From Acidobacteriota bacterium (GTDB lineage: Bacteria; Acidobacteriota; Blastocatellia; Pyrinomonadales; Pyrinomonadaceae), in the NCBI GenBank assembly GCA_019239425.1, contig JAFAZX010000012.1, forward strand, positions 1 through 64,000: a stretch of DNA of 64,000 nucleotides, given 5' to 3'. Positions within the stretch are counted from its first letter, which is position 1; every line of letters begins with the position of its first letter. The position numbers were made by a program, and so were the translations under genes. This document shows, piece after piece, positions 8,980-17,116 of the stretch. The notes beneath the pieces were generated by a model. That model was not told the origin of the DNA, searched no databases, and saw only the letters and a list, made by a program, of their open reading frames with translations.

Positions 8980-9963
8980 ATGAACAACCCAGTGTGCGCG
9001 GTCTGCGGCCACGTCAACCGCGCCGGCGCCGCGGCGTGCGAAGCGTGCGATGCGCGCCTCTACGAGTCCGAAGGCGCCACCGACTTCGGCGACGCGAGCG
9101 AGCCCTTCGACCCGCCGGGCGAATCGTCCTGGGCGGCGTCCGACGCGGCCGGGCCGGGCCGCGCCTGGTCGCCCGACGACGACGGCCCCACGTCGCCGGC
9201 CGACGACATCCCCGCGCCGCCCTTCAAGGGCGCGGGCGACGTGATCTCACCGATGCTCGCCGTCTACCGCAAGCACTTCACGCTCGTCGGCATCCTCGTG
9301 CTGGTGGCGACGCTGCCGCAGGCGCTTTTGCAGTACGGCATCATGGACGTGACGGGGCTGCGGCGGCCGGTGGCGGAGGCCGTGGCCCGGAGCGCGGGCG
9401 CCGCCTTGGCCTTCACGGTCTTGAGCAGCCTGCTGTTCTGGCTGCTGGCGGTGGCCGCCTCGGCGCTGCTGTCGGGCGCGCTCGTCTACGCCGTCGTGGA
9501 CTTGCAGCGCGCGGGGCACTCTTCGGCCGGCGAGTGCCTTTCGCGCGGGCTGAAGGCGCTGCCGAACGTCTTTCTCGTCTCGCTGCTCTACGGGGTCGTC
9601 ACGACGGCGGGCTACGTGGCGCTCATCGTGCCGGGCGTCATCCTGAGCCTGATGTTCGCCGTCTGCGTCCCCGCCGCGGTCGTCGAGGGGCTCGGCCCCA
9701 TCGCGTCTCTCCAGCGGAGCCACGAGCTGACGAAGGGCTACAAGGGGCTCATCTTCATCACCTTCTTCCTCTGGGGGCTGCTCGTCCTCGCCCTCGGCGG
9801 GGTGGTGACGTGGAGCTTCGCGAGCGCCGGGAAGCTCGACCTGCTGCCCACGCTGCTCTTGCAGACGGCCGTGCTCGGGATGCTCAACTCCACGCTGCAC
9901 GTGCTGACCGTCTACATCTACCTCGGGCTGCTGCGCGAGCGCCGGAGCGGCTTCCAGAAGTGA
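8980..9963 (+). CDS. Zinc-ribbon multi-pass membrane protein
   Basis: The protein has 327 residues. A zinc ribbon (CAVCGHVNRAGAAACEACDAR) is at the very N-terminus, then an acidic Pro-rich linker, then about six hydrophobic segments from residue 95 on. The segment VIVPG-like ALIVPGVILSLMFAVCVPAAVVEGLGPIASL is typical of DUF975/glycerophosphoryl-diester-type membrane domains that accompany lipid or envelope proteins, but the exact family is uncertain. TAAGGA (8966-8971) lies 8 bp before the ATG. The stop TGA is the first codon of a GATGAGT foldback repeat. Confidence 0.75.
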   Translation: MNNPVCAVCGHVNRAGAAACEACDARLYESEGATDFGDASEPFDPPGESSWAASDAAGPGRAWSPDDDGPTSPADDIPAPPFKGAGDVISPMLAVYRKHFTLVGILVLVATLPQALLQYGIMDVTGLRRPVAEAVARSAGAALAFTVLSSLLFWLLAVAASALLSGALVYAVVDLQRAGHSSAGECLSRGLKALPNVFLVSLLYGVVTTAGYVALIVPGVILSLMFAVCVPAAVVEGLGPIASLQRSHELTKGYKGLIFITFFLWGLLVLALGGVVTWSFASAGKLDLLPTLLLQTAVLGMLNSTLHVLTVYIYLGLLRERRSGFQK

Positions 9964-10058
9964 TGAGTGATGAGTGATGAGTGATGAGAGGAGGCAAGCG
10001 GGCCTTGTCTCCTCTCATCACTCATCACTCATCACTCATCACTCATCACTCATCACTT
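9959..10058. repeat. Heptamer foldback element 5 (GATGAGT family)
   Basis: Four AGTGATG units are followed by AGGAGGCAAGCGGGCCTTGTCTCCT and six inverted CATCACT units. The loop base itself pairs (GAGGAG with CTCCTC). The upstream gene's TGA stop lies inside the left arm, and the next ATG (10065) is 6 bp past the right arm. Confidence 0.92.
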
Positions 10059-10064
10059 TCCCAC

Positions 10065-10925
10065 ATGGCATACACGGCACAGATCACGCGCGCCAACCCG
10101 ACGCTCATCGTCTTCCTGCTCGACCAGTCGGGCTCGATGGCCGACCCGTTCGGCGGCGACGGCTCGGGGCGCAAGGCCGACTTCGTCGCCAACGCGGTCA
10201 ACCACGCGCTGCACGACCTCGTCATCCGCTGCACCAAGACCGAGGAGGTGCGCGACTACTACCACGTCGCCGTCGTCGGCTACGGCCGGCAGGTCGGCAT
10301 CGGGCTGGGGGGCGCTCTGGCCGGGATGACGGTCGCGCCCGTCTCGGCCGTGGCCGACAACCCGGCGCGCATCGAGTCGGGCTACCGGCGCGTGCCCGAC
10401 GGCGTGGGCGGCTACGTCGAGACGCCGGTGCGCTACCCCGTCTGGGTGCACGCGCACGCCGAGGGCGGCACGCCCATGTGTCGCGCGCTGGGGAACGTGC
10501 GCGGCATCGTCGAGGGCTGGCTCGCGTCGCACCCGCGCGGCTTCCCGCCGACGGTCTTGCACCTGACCGACGGCGAGTCGAGCGACGGCGACCCGACGCA
10601 GGACGGCGAGGCGCTGATGTCGCTCGCCACCGACGACGGCCGCGTGCTCCTCTTCAACTGCCACGTCTCTTCGAGCCACGCGCGCAAGGTCGAGTACCCT
10701 TCGGAAGAGTCGATGCTCAAGGACGGCTTCGCGCGCACGCTCTTCCGCATCTCCAGCGTCCTGCCCGAGAACTTCCTCGGCGCCGCCCAGCAGCTCGGCG
10801 TCCCCGCCGCCGAGGGCTCGCGCGGCTTCGTCTTCAACGCCGACCCCTCCTCGGTCGTCCAGTTCTACGAGATCGGCACCAGCTTGACCGGCATGCCCCC
10901 GCACATCTGGATGGGGGAGGGGTGA
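10065..10925 (+). CDS. vWA-domain protein, YegL/TerY-like
   Basis: The protein has 286 residues and is a single von Willebrand factor A domain without signal peptide. It has the MIDAS motif FLLDQSGSM near residue 20, a conserved threonine loop (GGTPMCRAL) and the strand-loop LHLTDGESSDGD. It begins a co-directional trio with a PP2C-type phosphatase (11013) and a kinase-like protein (11876), matching E. coli YegL-YegK-YegI and the TerY-P triads described in tellurium-resistance-type stress systems. The vWA protein is thought to bind a phosphorylated partner through its metal site. No Shine-Dalgarno is present; the ATG follows foldback 5. Confidence 0.87.
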   Translation: MAYTAQITRANPTLIVFLLDQSGSMADPFGGDGSGRKADFVANAVNHALHDLVIRCTKTEEVRDYYHVAVVGYGRQVGIGLGGALAGMTVAPVSAVADNPARIESGYRRVPDGVGGYVETPVRYPVWVHAHAEGGTPMCRALGNVRGIVEGWLASHPRGFPPTVLHLTDGESSDGDPTQDGEALMSLATDDGRVLLFNCHVSSSHARKVEYPSEESMLKDGFARTLFRISSVLPENFLGAAQQLGVPAAEGSRGFVFNADPSSVVQFYEIGTSLTGMPPHIWMGEG

Positions 10926-10928
10926 GAG

Positions 10929-11012
10929 CAGTTTTCAGTTTTTAGTTTTCAGTTTTCAGTAAGAGCCCTTTGCCTGCTGAAGCTAAAAACTGAAAACTGA
11001 AAACTGAAAACT
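10929..11012. repeat. Heptamer foldback element 6 (AGTTTTC family)
   Basis: Left arm of AGTTTTC/AGTTTTT units and right arm of AAAACTG units flank AAGAGCCCTTTGCCTGCT. The right arm ends at 11012 and the next ATG is 11013, so the element directly abuts the start codon. It uses the same heptamer as elements 2 and 21. Confidence 0.92.
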
Positions 11013-11771
11013 ATGGCTTCGTGGCGCGTTCAAACCCGACACTTCGTCCTGCCGAAAGAGGGCAGCGGGCCGGAGGAGTGCGAGGACGCGGTGGCGTTCG
11101 ACGCGGGGGCTCTGAGGTTCGCCGTGGCCGACGGGGCGACCGAGGCTTTCGACGCGCGGCGTTGGGCGGCGCGGCTCGCGGCCGAGTGGGTCGGGGCGGT
11201 GCGCGCGCCGCTCTCGGCCGCCGAGTTCGGCCCGTGGCTCAAGGAGCAGGGCGAGTGGCTGCGCGCGTCCTGGGAGGGGCGGAAGCTCCCCTGGTACGCG
11301 GAGGAGAAGCGGCGCGCCGGTTCGTACGCGGCCTTCGTCGCGTTGCGTCTGGAGGGTGAGGGGCGCCGGATGAAGTGGCGCGCGGTCGCGCTCGGCGACT
11401 CGTGTCTCGTGCAGCGGCGGGGCGGGGAGTTGATTACCGCCTTCCCGCTCTCCCGGCCCGAGGAGTTCGGCTCGGCCCCGCCGCTCGCGCCTTCGAGCGA
11501 CGGCGTGCGCGAGGCGGCGCTCGCCAAACTCGTCGAGCGGGAAGGGGGCGCCGAGCCGGGCGACACGTTCCTGCTCATGACGGACGCGCTCTCGGCCTGG
11601 TACTTCGACGCGAGCGCGCGGCGCGACCCCGCGGCCGAGCGATTTGATTCTCTGCTCGCCGCGTCGGAAAATGGCTCGCTCGCCGACCTCGTCCGGCGCG
11701 AGCGCGCCGCCGCGCGGCTGAAGGACGACGACGTGGCCGTGGTGAGAATTCAATTAGTCAGTAGGCAGTAG
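11013..11771 (+). CDS. PP2C-like protein phosphatase, YegK-like
   Basis: The protein has 252 residues. PP2C metal-binding motifs are visible in order: EECEDAVAF, FAVADGATEAF, ALGDSCLV, LLMTDALSAWY and KDDDVAVV. This supports a Mn/Mg-dependent Ser/Thr phosphatase. It is the middle gene of the vWA-phosphatase-kinase trio and presumably reverses the neighbouring kinase's phosphorylation. The last residues (QLVSRQ) and the TAG stop are encoded by the heptamer repeat that follows, so the C-terminus was apparently reshaped by the element. There is no Shine-Dalgarno; the ATG directly follows foldback 6. Confidence 0.86.
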   Translation: MASWRVQTRHFVLPKEGSGPEECEDAVAFDAGALRFAVADGATEAFDARRWAARLAAEWVGAVRAPLSAAEFGPWLKEQGEWLRASWEGRKLPWYAEEKRRAGSYAAFVALRLEGEGRRMKWRAVALGDSCLVQRRGGELITAFPLSRPEEFGSAPPLAPSSDGVREAALAKLVEREGGAEPGDTFLLMTDALSAWYFDASARRDPAAERFDSLLAASENGSLADLVRRERAAARLKDDDVAVVRIQLVSRQ

Positions 11772-11872
11772 GCGGCAGCGCTCCGCGCGTCGGAGGTTGA
11801 GGATGAGAAACGTAGGGTTCGAGTGCCAAAGGTATTTCTACTGTCTGCTGACTACTGTCTGCTGACTACTTC
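11755..11872. repeat. Heptamer foldback element 7 (CAGTAGG/CAGTAGT family)
   Basis: Left arm TTAGTCAGTAGGCAGTAGGC (11755-11774) is matched by right-arm CTACTGTCTGCTGACTACTG copies (11838-11868). The loop is about 60 bp. The left arm encodes the end of the PP2C gene; the kinase-like gene starts 3-4 bp after the right arm. Confidence 0.88.
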
Positions 11873-11875
11873 TTT

Positions 11876-13528
11876 ATGCTTCCGAACGCGACGACAAACT
11901 TCTGGCCCTCGGCGCGCAACTACGCGGAGGCGGTGCAGTGCCCTCTGGTCTGCTTCGAGGAGCCGTCGCTGAAGCGGATGCTGCCGGCGGTTGACCGGCT
12001 GGGGATGCCGCTCGTCACGTCGGGGCAGTTCGCCTACGTCTTCAAGCTCAACCCGGGCGACGCGGGCGGCGAGACGCTGGCCGTGCGCTGCTTCCGCGGC
12101 TTCCTCGGCGACCGCGAGGAGCGCTACCGCGCGCTCGACGCGCACCTCAACGCGCACCGCATCGGCGCGCTCCCGCGCTTCAAATACCTCCCGAAAGGCA
12201 TCCTCGTCGCGGGGCGCCGCTACCCCGTCCTCGTCATGGAGTGGGTCGAGGGGCCGACGCTCGACGTGTACCTGGACGAGGCCGTCGGGCGCCGCGAGGC
12301 GCTGCTCCACCTCGCCGACGAGTGGGTGCGGCTCGTCGCCGCCCTGCGCGAGGCGGAGGTGGCGCACGGCGACTTGCAGCACGGCAACATCATCGTCGAG
12401 GGCGGGCGCCTGCGCCTCGTAGACCTCGACGGCATGTACGTCCCCGCGCTCCAAGGGTTCAAGGCGAGCGAGGTCGGGCACCAGCACTACCAGCACCCCG
12501 CGCGCGACGTGGCGCACTTCTCGGCCGACACGGACAACTTCTCCGCGCTCGTCGTCTACCTCTCGCTCATCTCCCTGGCCGAGCGCCCCGAGCTGTGGGG
12601 CGAGCACCACGACGAGAACCTTCTCTTCACGCGCGCGGACTTCGCAGACCCCGCGGCGTCCGCGCTCTTCCCGAAGATCGAGGCGCTCGGCGAAGAGCAC
12701 GCGCGACTGGCCGAAGCGCTCAAGGCCGCGTGCACGTCCGACCCGGAGTCGGCGCCGCCTCTGACCGAGCTGGTCGAGCCGCGCTCGACGCTCCCCGGCT
12801 GGATGAACGCGCCGGCGGACGTGGAGGTGCGGGCGCGCACGCGCGAGGTGGCGCGCGCCCCCGCCCTGCGCGAGCCGCACTGGCCGGCGCCGAAGACGCG
12901 GCGCGGGACGCCCGCGACGCCCGAGTCGGCGACCGTGCAGGGGCTCTTCCACGCCGCGGCCGCGGGGGCGCAGGCGGTGCCGCGCGACCCGGCCGACCTG
13001 CGCGGCAACACCTTCTACTTCGCCAAGAGCGCCTTCGGCGACTCGTACGGCTACATCTGGTGGATACCGCTCCACAACTTCTTCCTCCGCTACATCTGGG
13101 CGGCCTTCGGCGCCGAAGGGTTCGCGGGGATGATGCTGACGCTCATCGCGCTCTTCGTGCTGCTCCTCTTCTACGGGCTCTTCCGCGCGGTCTACTACGC
13201 CGAGACGGCGACGACGGCCTTGCCCGCCGGCGGCGCGCCCGCCCCCGGCCTCGGCCCCGCGCGCCCCGCGGCCACGCTCTTCGCGGGGCACGCGCCCCCG
13301 CCGCCCCCGCCGCCACTCTTCGCCCCGCACGCGACCGGCGCGCCGCCCGCGCCGCCGCCCTTGACGGTCGCCGCCCGCCCCGTCGTCGGCAACCGCAGCC
13401 TCGGCATCTACCACCTGCCCGACTGCGACTGGGCCGCGCGCGTCCCACAGCGCCAGCGCGCGGACTTCGACTCGCCCACCACCGCCGCCGCCGCCGGATA
13501 TCGTCCCTGCCGCGTCTGCAAACCCTGA
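11876..13528 (+). CDS. Kinase-like membrane protein with Ada-type zinc-binding C-terminus, YegI-like
   Basis: The protein has 550 residues. Residues 45-310 are kinase-like: glycine loop VTSGQFAYVFK, catalytic loop HGDLQHGNIIV (164-174, D166 and N171) and LVDLDG (181-186) in place of DFG. The usual VAIK lysine appears replaced by R71 (LAVRCF), so activity is uncertain. A Pro/Ala linker and a membrane region (about residues 385-440) follow, then a Pro-rich stretch. The C-terminus (YHLPDCDW...GYRPCRVCKP) resembles the Ada metal-binding domain. It closes the vWA-PP2C-kinase trio; HGDLQHGN is also what I recall for YegI. No Shine-Dalgarno; it follows foldback 7. Confidence 0.84.
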   Translation: MLPNATTNFWPSARNYAEAVQCPLVCFEEPSLKRMLPAVDRLGMPLVTSGQFAYVFKLNPGDAGGETLAVRCFRGFLGDREERYRALDAHLNAHRIGALPRFKYLPKGILVAGRRYPVLVMEWVEGPTLDVYLDEAVGRREALLHLADEWVRLVAALREAEVAHGDLQHGNIIVEGGRLRLVDLDGMYVPALQGFKASEVGHQHYQHPARDVAHFSADTDNFSALVVYLSLISLAERPELWGEHHDENLLFTRADFADPAASALFPKIEALGEEHARLAEALKAACTSDPESAPPLTELVEPRSTLPGWMNAPADVEVRARTREVARAPALREPHWPAPKTRRGTPATPESATVQGLFHAAAAGAQAVPRDPADLRGNTFYFAKSAFGDSYGYIWWIPLHNFFLRYIWAAFGAEGFAGMMLTLIALFVLLLFYGLFRAVYYAETATTALPAGGAPAPGLGPARPAATLFAGHAPPPPPPPLFAPHATGAPPAPPPLTVAARPVVGNRSLGIYHLPDCDWAARVPQRQRADFDSPTTAAAAGYRPCRVCKP

Positions 13529-13643
13529 GTGAAGGCAAGAAGGCAAAAGGCAAAAAGCAAAAGGCAAAAGTGAAAGACGAGAGCCGCGCCGGCCGCCGTC
13601 CTCATTTTTGCCTTTTGCCTTTTGCCTTCTTGCCTTCTTGCCT
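13529..13643. repeat. Heptamer foldback element 8 (AAGGCAA family)
   Basis: Left arm of AAGGCAA/AAAGCAA units (13531-13567) and right arm of TTTGCCT/TCTTGCC units (about 13607-13642), around GTGAAAGACGAGAGCCGCGC and more. It begins immediately after the kinase-like gene's stop codon. Confidence 0.9.
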
Positions 13644-13736
13644 CCGCCCCCGCGCCGCGTGTAAAGTAGCGCCACCGTCCCCTTAAAAGGCTCTTCCCTT
13701 AGTCGCTCGAAAAGAATCTGTCGGAGGTCAATTCTG

Positions 13737-16127
13737 ATGTCGTCTGACGCACTCGACCCCGCGAAGCACCAGGTCGCCGTGACGAACGAGTACCCGGACA
13801 TCGTCGGCTTCAAACCCGACGAGCCGCACGCGGTCGCCTATAAGCCCTACATCGCGCCCGAGACCTTGATGCCGGAGCTGACGGTGCGCGCCGTCGTCGT
13901 CGGCACCCTCCTCGGCATGATCTTCGGGGCCTCGTCGCTCTACCTCGTGCTGAAGGTCGGCCTCACGGTCAGCGCCTCGATCCCCGTCGCCGTCATCTCC
14001 ATCACGCTCTTCCGCATCCTCTCGAAGCTCGGCGCGCGCAACGCGACCATCCTCGAGAACAACATCGTGCAGACGGCCGGCTCGGCCGGCGAGTCGATAG
14101 CCTTCGGCGTCGGCGTGACGATGCCGGCCATCATGATCCTCGGCTTCGACCTTGAGCTGACGCGCCCCATCCTGGTCGCCTCGCTCGGGGGGCTGCTCGG
14201 CATCCTGATGATGATCCCGCTCAGGCGCGCGCTCATCGTGCAGCAGCACGGGATTTTGAAGTACCCGGAGGGGACGGCGTGCGCCGAGGTCTTGAAGGCG
14301 GGCGCGTCCGACGAGTCGCGGGCGCTGGCCTCGGACGCGGCGCGGGCCGAGTGGGAGCGCGCGGGCGCGGGCGCCGAGTCGGCGAACACGGGGGCCAAGA
14401 CCATCTTCGCGGGCTTCGGCGTCGGCCTCGTCTACACGACCCTGATGAAGTCGTTCTACGCCTGGAAGGAGTACCCGACGAAGGTCTTCGGCCAGCCCTT
14501 CAGTAATGCTTCGATCTCGGTCGAGTCGAACCCGGCGCTCCTCGGCGTCGGCTACATCATCGGGCCGCAGATCGCCTCCATCATGGCGGCGGGCGGCGTG
14601 CTCGCCTACCTCGTGCTCATCCCGATGATCTCCTTCTTCGGCCCGTACCTCGGCAACACGGTCGTCCCGCCGGGCACGACGCCCATCGGCCAGATGGACC
14701 CGGACGCCATCCGCAACGCCTACGTCCTCTACATCGGCGCGGGCGCGGTCGCCGCGGGCGGCATCATCAGCCTCTTCCGCTCCTTGCCGACCATCTGGCA
14801 CGGGCTGAAGGGCGGGCTGGCAGACCTCCGCGGCGGGCAGGCGGCCGCGGCTTTGGTGCCGCGCACCGACCAGGACTTGTCGATGAAGTTCGTGCTCGGC
14901 GGCATCATCGTGCTCATCGCGGCGATCATGCTCATCCCGCAGTTGCACCTCCAGTTCAACCTGCTCGGCGCGCTGCTCATCGTCGCCTTCGGCTTCCTCT
15001 TCGTGACGGTCTCTTCGCGCCTGACGGGCGAGATCGGGTCGTCTTCGAACCCCATCTCGGGGATGACCGTGGCGACGCTGCTCCTGACCTGCTTCATCTT
15101 CCTCATCATCGGCTGGACGGGGCCGGGCTACTACGTCACCGCGCTCTCCATCGGCGCCATCGTCTGCATCGCGGCGTCGAACGGCGGCACGACCTCGCAG
15201 GACTTGAAGACCGGCTTCCTCGTCGGCGCGACGCCGTGGCGGCAGCAGATCGCCATCCTCGTCGGCGCGGGCGCGTCGGCCCTGATCCTCGGGCCGATTC
15301 TCATCAGCCTCAACGCCGCGGCGACCGTCTACGTCCCCGCTTCGAAGCTCCAACTGCCGGCCCAGGTGCGCGCCGACGTGTCGCAGCTCGGGCCGCCGAC
15401 CGAGACCGTCCCGGCCGACCAGGGCATCACCGACACGAAGCAGTACCGCGCCTGGTTCAAGGTGGACGAGAAGGACGCGAAGGCGGGCAAGTACCTCGTG
15501 GACGAGTCGGGCGCCCCCGTCTACTTCGTTGACCCCGGCATCAACGGCACGCACAAGGTGACCGAGGGCAAGCGCGAGGTGGAGAAGTTCGGCGCGCCGA
15601 AGGCGACGCTGATGAGCTACATCATCAAGGGCATCCTCAACCGCGAGCTGCCGTGGGGGCTCGTGCTGTTGGGCGTGATGATCGCCGTCGTGCTTGAGAT
15701 GGCGGGCATCCCCTCGCTCGCCTTCGCCGTGGGCGTCTACCTGCCGCTCTCCTCCTCCTCGCCGATCTTCGTCGGCGGGATGGTGCGCTGGCTGGTGGAC
15801 AAGTACCTGCGCCGCCGCCTGGCCGGGCGCAACCTGACCGAGGACGAGCTGGTCGCCGAGGGCGACAAGAGCCCCGGCGTGCTGATGGCCTCGGGCTACA
15901 TCGCGGGCGGCGCGATTGCCGGCATCATCATCGCGTTCCTCGCGGGCGTGCCCTGGTTCACGAACTTCAACAAGGGCATGACGGCGTGGGGCAATCGGAA
16001 CCCGTTCAACGCCGGGGATTGGTCGGATGTGCTCGGCATCATCCCGTTCATCCTGCTCTCCGTGCTGCTCTACGCGGTCGGGCGCGAGTGGCTGCTCGGG
16101 GGGCGCCGCGCGCCCGAGGAGCGTTAA
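13737..16127 (+). CDS. OPT-family oligopeptide/metal-chelate transporter
   Basis: This 796-residue polytopic membrane protein has about 16 hydrophobic segments. Family landmarks include LTVRAVVVGTLLGMIFGASSLYLVLKVGLT near the N-terminus, and conserved glycine/serine turns (SSSNPISGMT, ASNGGTTSQDLKTGFLVGATPW). OPT proteins import small peptides or metal-siderophore complexes using the proton gradient. A soluble insert (about residues 535-620) between membrane segments is larger than in typical members. GGAGGT (13721-13726) precedes the ATG by about 10 bp. A rho-independent terminator follows at 16171. Confidence 0.9.
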   Translation: MSSDALDPAKHQVAVTNEYPDIVGFKPDEPHAVAYKPYIAPETLMPELTVRAVVVGTLLGMIFGASSLYLVLKVGLTVSASIPVAVISITLFRILSKLGARNATILENNIVQTAGSAGESIAFGVGVTMPAIMILGFDLELTRPILVASLGGLLGILMMIPLRRALIVQQHGILKYPEGTACAEVLKAGASDESRALASDAARAEWERAGAGAESANTGAKTIFAGFGVGLVYTTLMKSFYAWKEYPTKVFGQPFSNASISVESNPALLGVGYIIGPQIASIMAAGGVLAYLVLIPMISFFGPYLGNTVVPPGTTPIGQMDPDAIRNAYVLYIGAGAVAAGGIISLFRSLPTIWHGLKGGLADLRGGQAAAALVPRTDQDLSMKFVLGGIIVLIAAIMLIPQLHLQFNLLGALLIVAFGFLFVTVSSRLTGEIGSSSNPISGMTVATLLLTCFIFLIIGWTGPGYYVTALSIGAIVCIAASNGGTTSQDLKTGFLVGATPWRQQIAILVGAGASALILGPILISLNAAATVYVPASKLQLPAQVRADVSQLGPPTETVPADQGITDTKQYRAWFKVDEKDAKAGKYLVDESGAPVYFVDPGINGTHKVTEGKREVEKFGAPKATLMSYIIKGILNRELPWGLVLLGVMIAVVLEMAGIPSLAFAVGVYLPLSSSSPIFVGGMVRWLVDKYLRRRLAGRNLTEDELVAEGDKSPGVLMASGYIAGGAIAGIIIAFLAGVPWFTNFNKGMTAWGNRNPFNAGDWSDVLGIIPFILLSVLLYAVGREWLLGGRRAPEER

Positions 16128-16170
16128 CAGCGGGGCTCGCTTGACCCCGCGCGCGCGCGGGTGGAACAAT

Positions 16171-16217
16171 GGCTGACCGCGGGGCGTCAAACGTTCCGCG
16201 GTCAGCCGTTCTCTTTT
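16171..16217 (+). terminator. Intrinsic terminator after the OPT transporter gene
   Basis: The 12-bp stem GGCTGACCGCGG (16171-16182) pairs with CCGCGGTCAGCC (16196-16207), followed by GTTCTCTTTT. Confidence 0.85.
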
Positions 16218-16290
16218 GCGCCGGACTTACAACCTTAAAGACTTCAGCGCAGCCCTCCCCGAAGCCGCCTTGCCGAAAGAGCCACCCGAG

Positions 16291-17094
16291 ATGAACAGAC
16301 GCACGAAGCTCAGGACTTTCACGCTCGCACTCTGCCTGCTCGCCTGCGCGGCCGCGGCGGCGCGCGCGCAGTCGAACCCGCGGCCGCAGCCGGCGACGAC
16401 GCCCGCCGCCGCGCAGGGCTCCCCTTCGGACGTGGTGCGCGCCTACTACACCGCGCTCAAGGAGTCGCGCGTCCGCGACGCGATGCTGATGTCCATCCTC
16501 CGCCCGGCCGTCGAGGCGCTGAGCCCCGAGGAGCTGAAGGAGTTCCAGCCCGACTTCGCGCGGCTGGCGGCCACGGCGCCCGCGGACTTCGAGATCACGG
16601 GCGAGCAGTTGAACGGCGACGGGGACGCGACCGTCTTCGTCAGGACGGGCGAGGGCAAGGACTTGAAGGTCGAGCCCGTCAACCTCATCCGCGACCGCGG
16701 CGCGTGGGTCGTCGGCGACCGCGAGGGCGCGGCGGCCGTCAAGAAGCAGGGCAAGAAGTTCTTCTTCGAGCAGCGCATCGCCGTGCACGAGCAGGACGCC
16801 GAGGACATGCTCAACCGCATCTCGGCCGCGCAGCTCGCCTACGCGCTCCAGCACTCGGGGAACTTCGGCGACCTCAACGCCCTCGTGCAGGCCGGCTACG
16901 TCCCGCAGGACATCCTCGGCACGGAGACGACCGGCTACCACTTCAACGTCAGCCTCGGCCCCGGCTCGAAGTCCTTCACGGCGCGCGCCGAGCCCGAGCG
17001 CTACGGGCACACCGGCCGCCTCTCCTTCTACCTCGACAAGTCGGGCATCCAGAAGAAGGACGCGGGCGGCAAGCCGCTCTCGCCCTCGAAGTAA
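16291..17094 (+). CDS. Secreted protein with pseudopilin-like C-terminal domain
   Basis: The protein has 267 residues with a signal peptide (FTLALCLLACAAAAARAQ). The middle (DVVRAYYTALKESRVRDAM) resembles NTF2-like/DUF4878 domains. The C-terminal third (ISAAQLAYALQHSGNFGDLNALVQAGYV...GYHF) resembles the globular part of type II/IV pseudopilins that recurs in acidobacterial secreted proteins. No pilin methylation site is present, so it is not itself a pilin. Function unknown. The ATG at 16291 is chosen to put the signal peptide at the start. It is followed 22 bp later by another secreted protein gene. Confidence 0.75.
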   Translation: MNRRTKLRTFTLALCLLACAAAAARAQSNPRPQPATTPAAAQGSPSDVVRAYYTALKESRVRDAMLMSILRPAVEALSPEELKEFQPDFARLAATAPADFEITGEQLNGDGDATVFVRTGEGKDLKVEPVNLIRDRGAWVVGDREGAAAVKKQGKKFFFEQRIAVHEQDAEDMLNRISAAQLAYALQHSGNFGDLNALVQAGYVPQDILGTETTGYHFNVSLGPGSKSFTARAEPERYGHTGRLSFYLDKSGIQKKDAGGKPLSPSK

Positions 17095-17116
17095 GAGCAC
17101 GCACCCCCACAGGACG

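Noticed and set aside
9959..10058. Heptamer arrays as a CRISPR array
   Set aside because: The units are 7 bp and contiguous, with one central inversion; there are no 25-40 bp repeats or unique spacers and no cas genes.
13728..16190. 820-codon antisense ORF opposite the OPT transporter
   Set aside because: Composition is typical of a shadow frame in GC-rich DNA; the plus-strand transporter is unambiguous.
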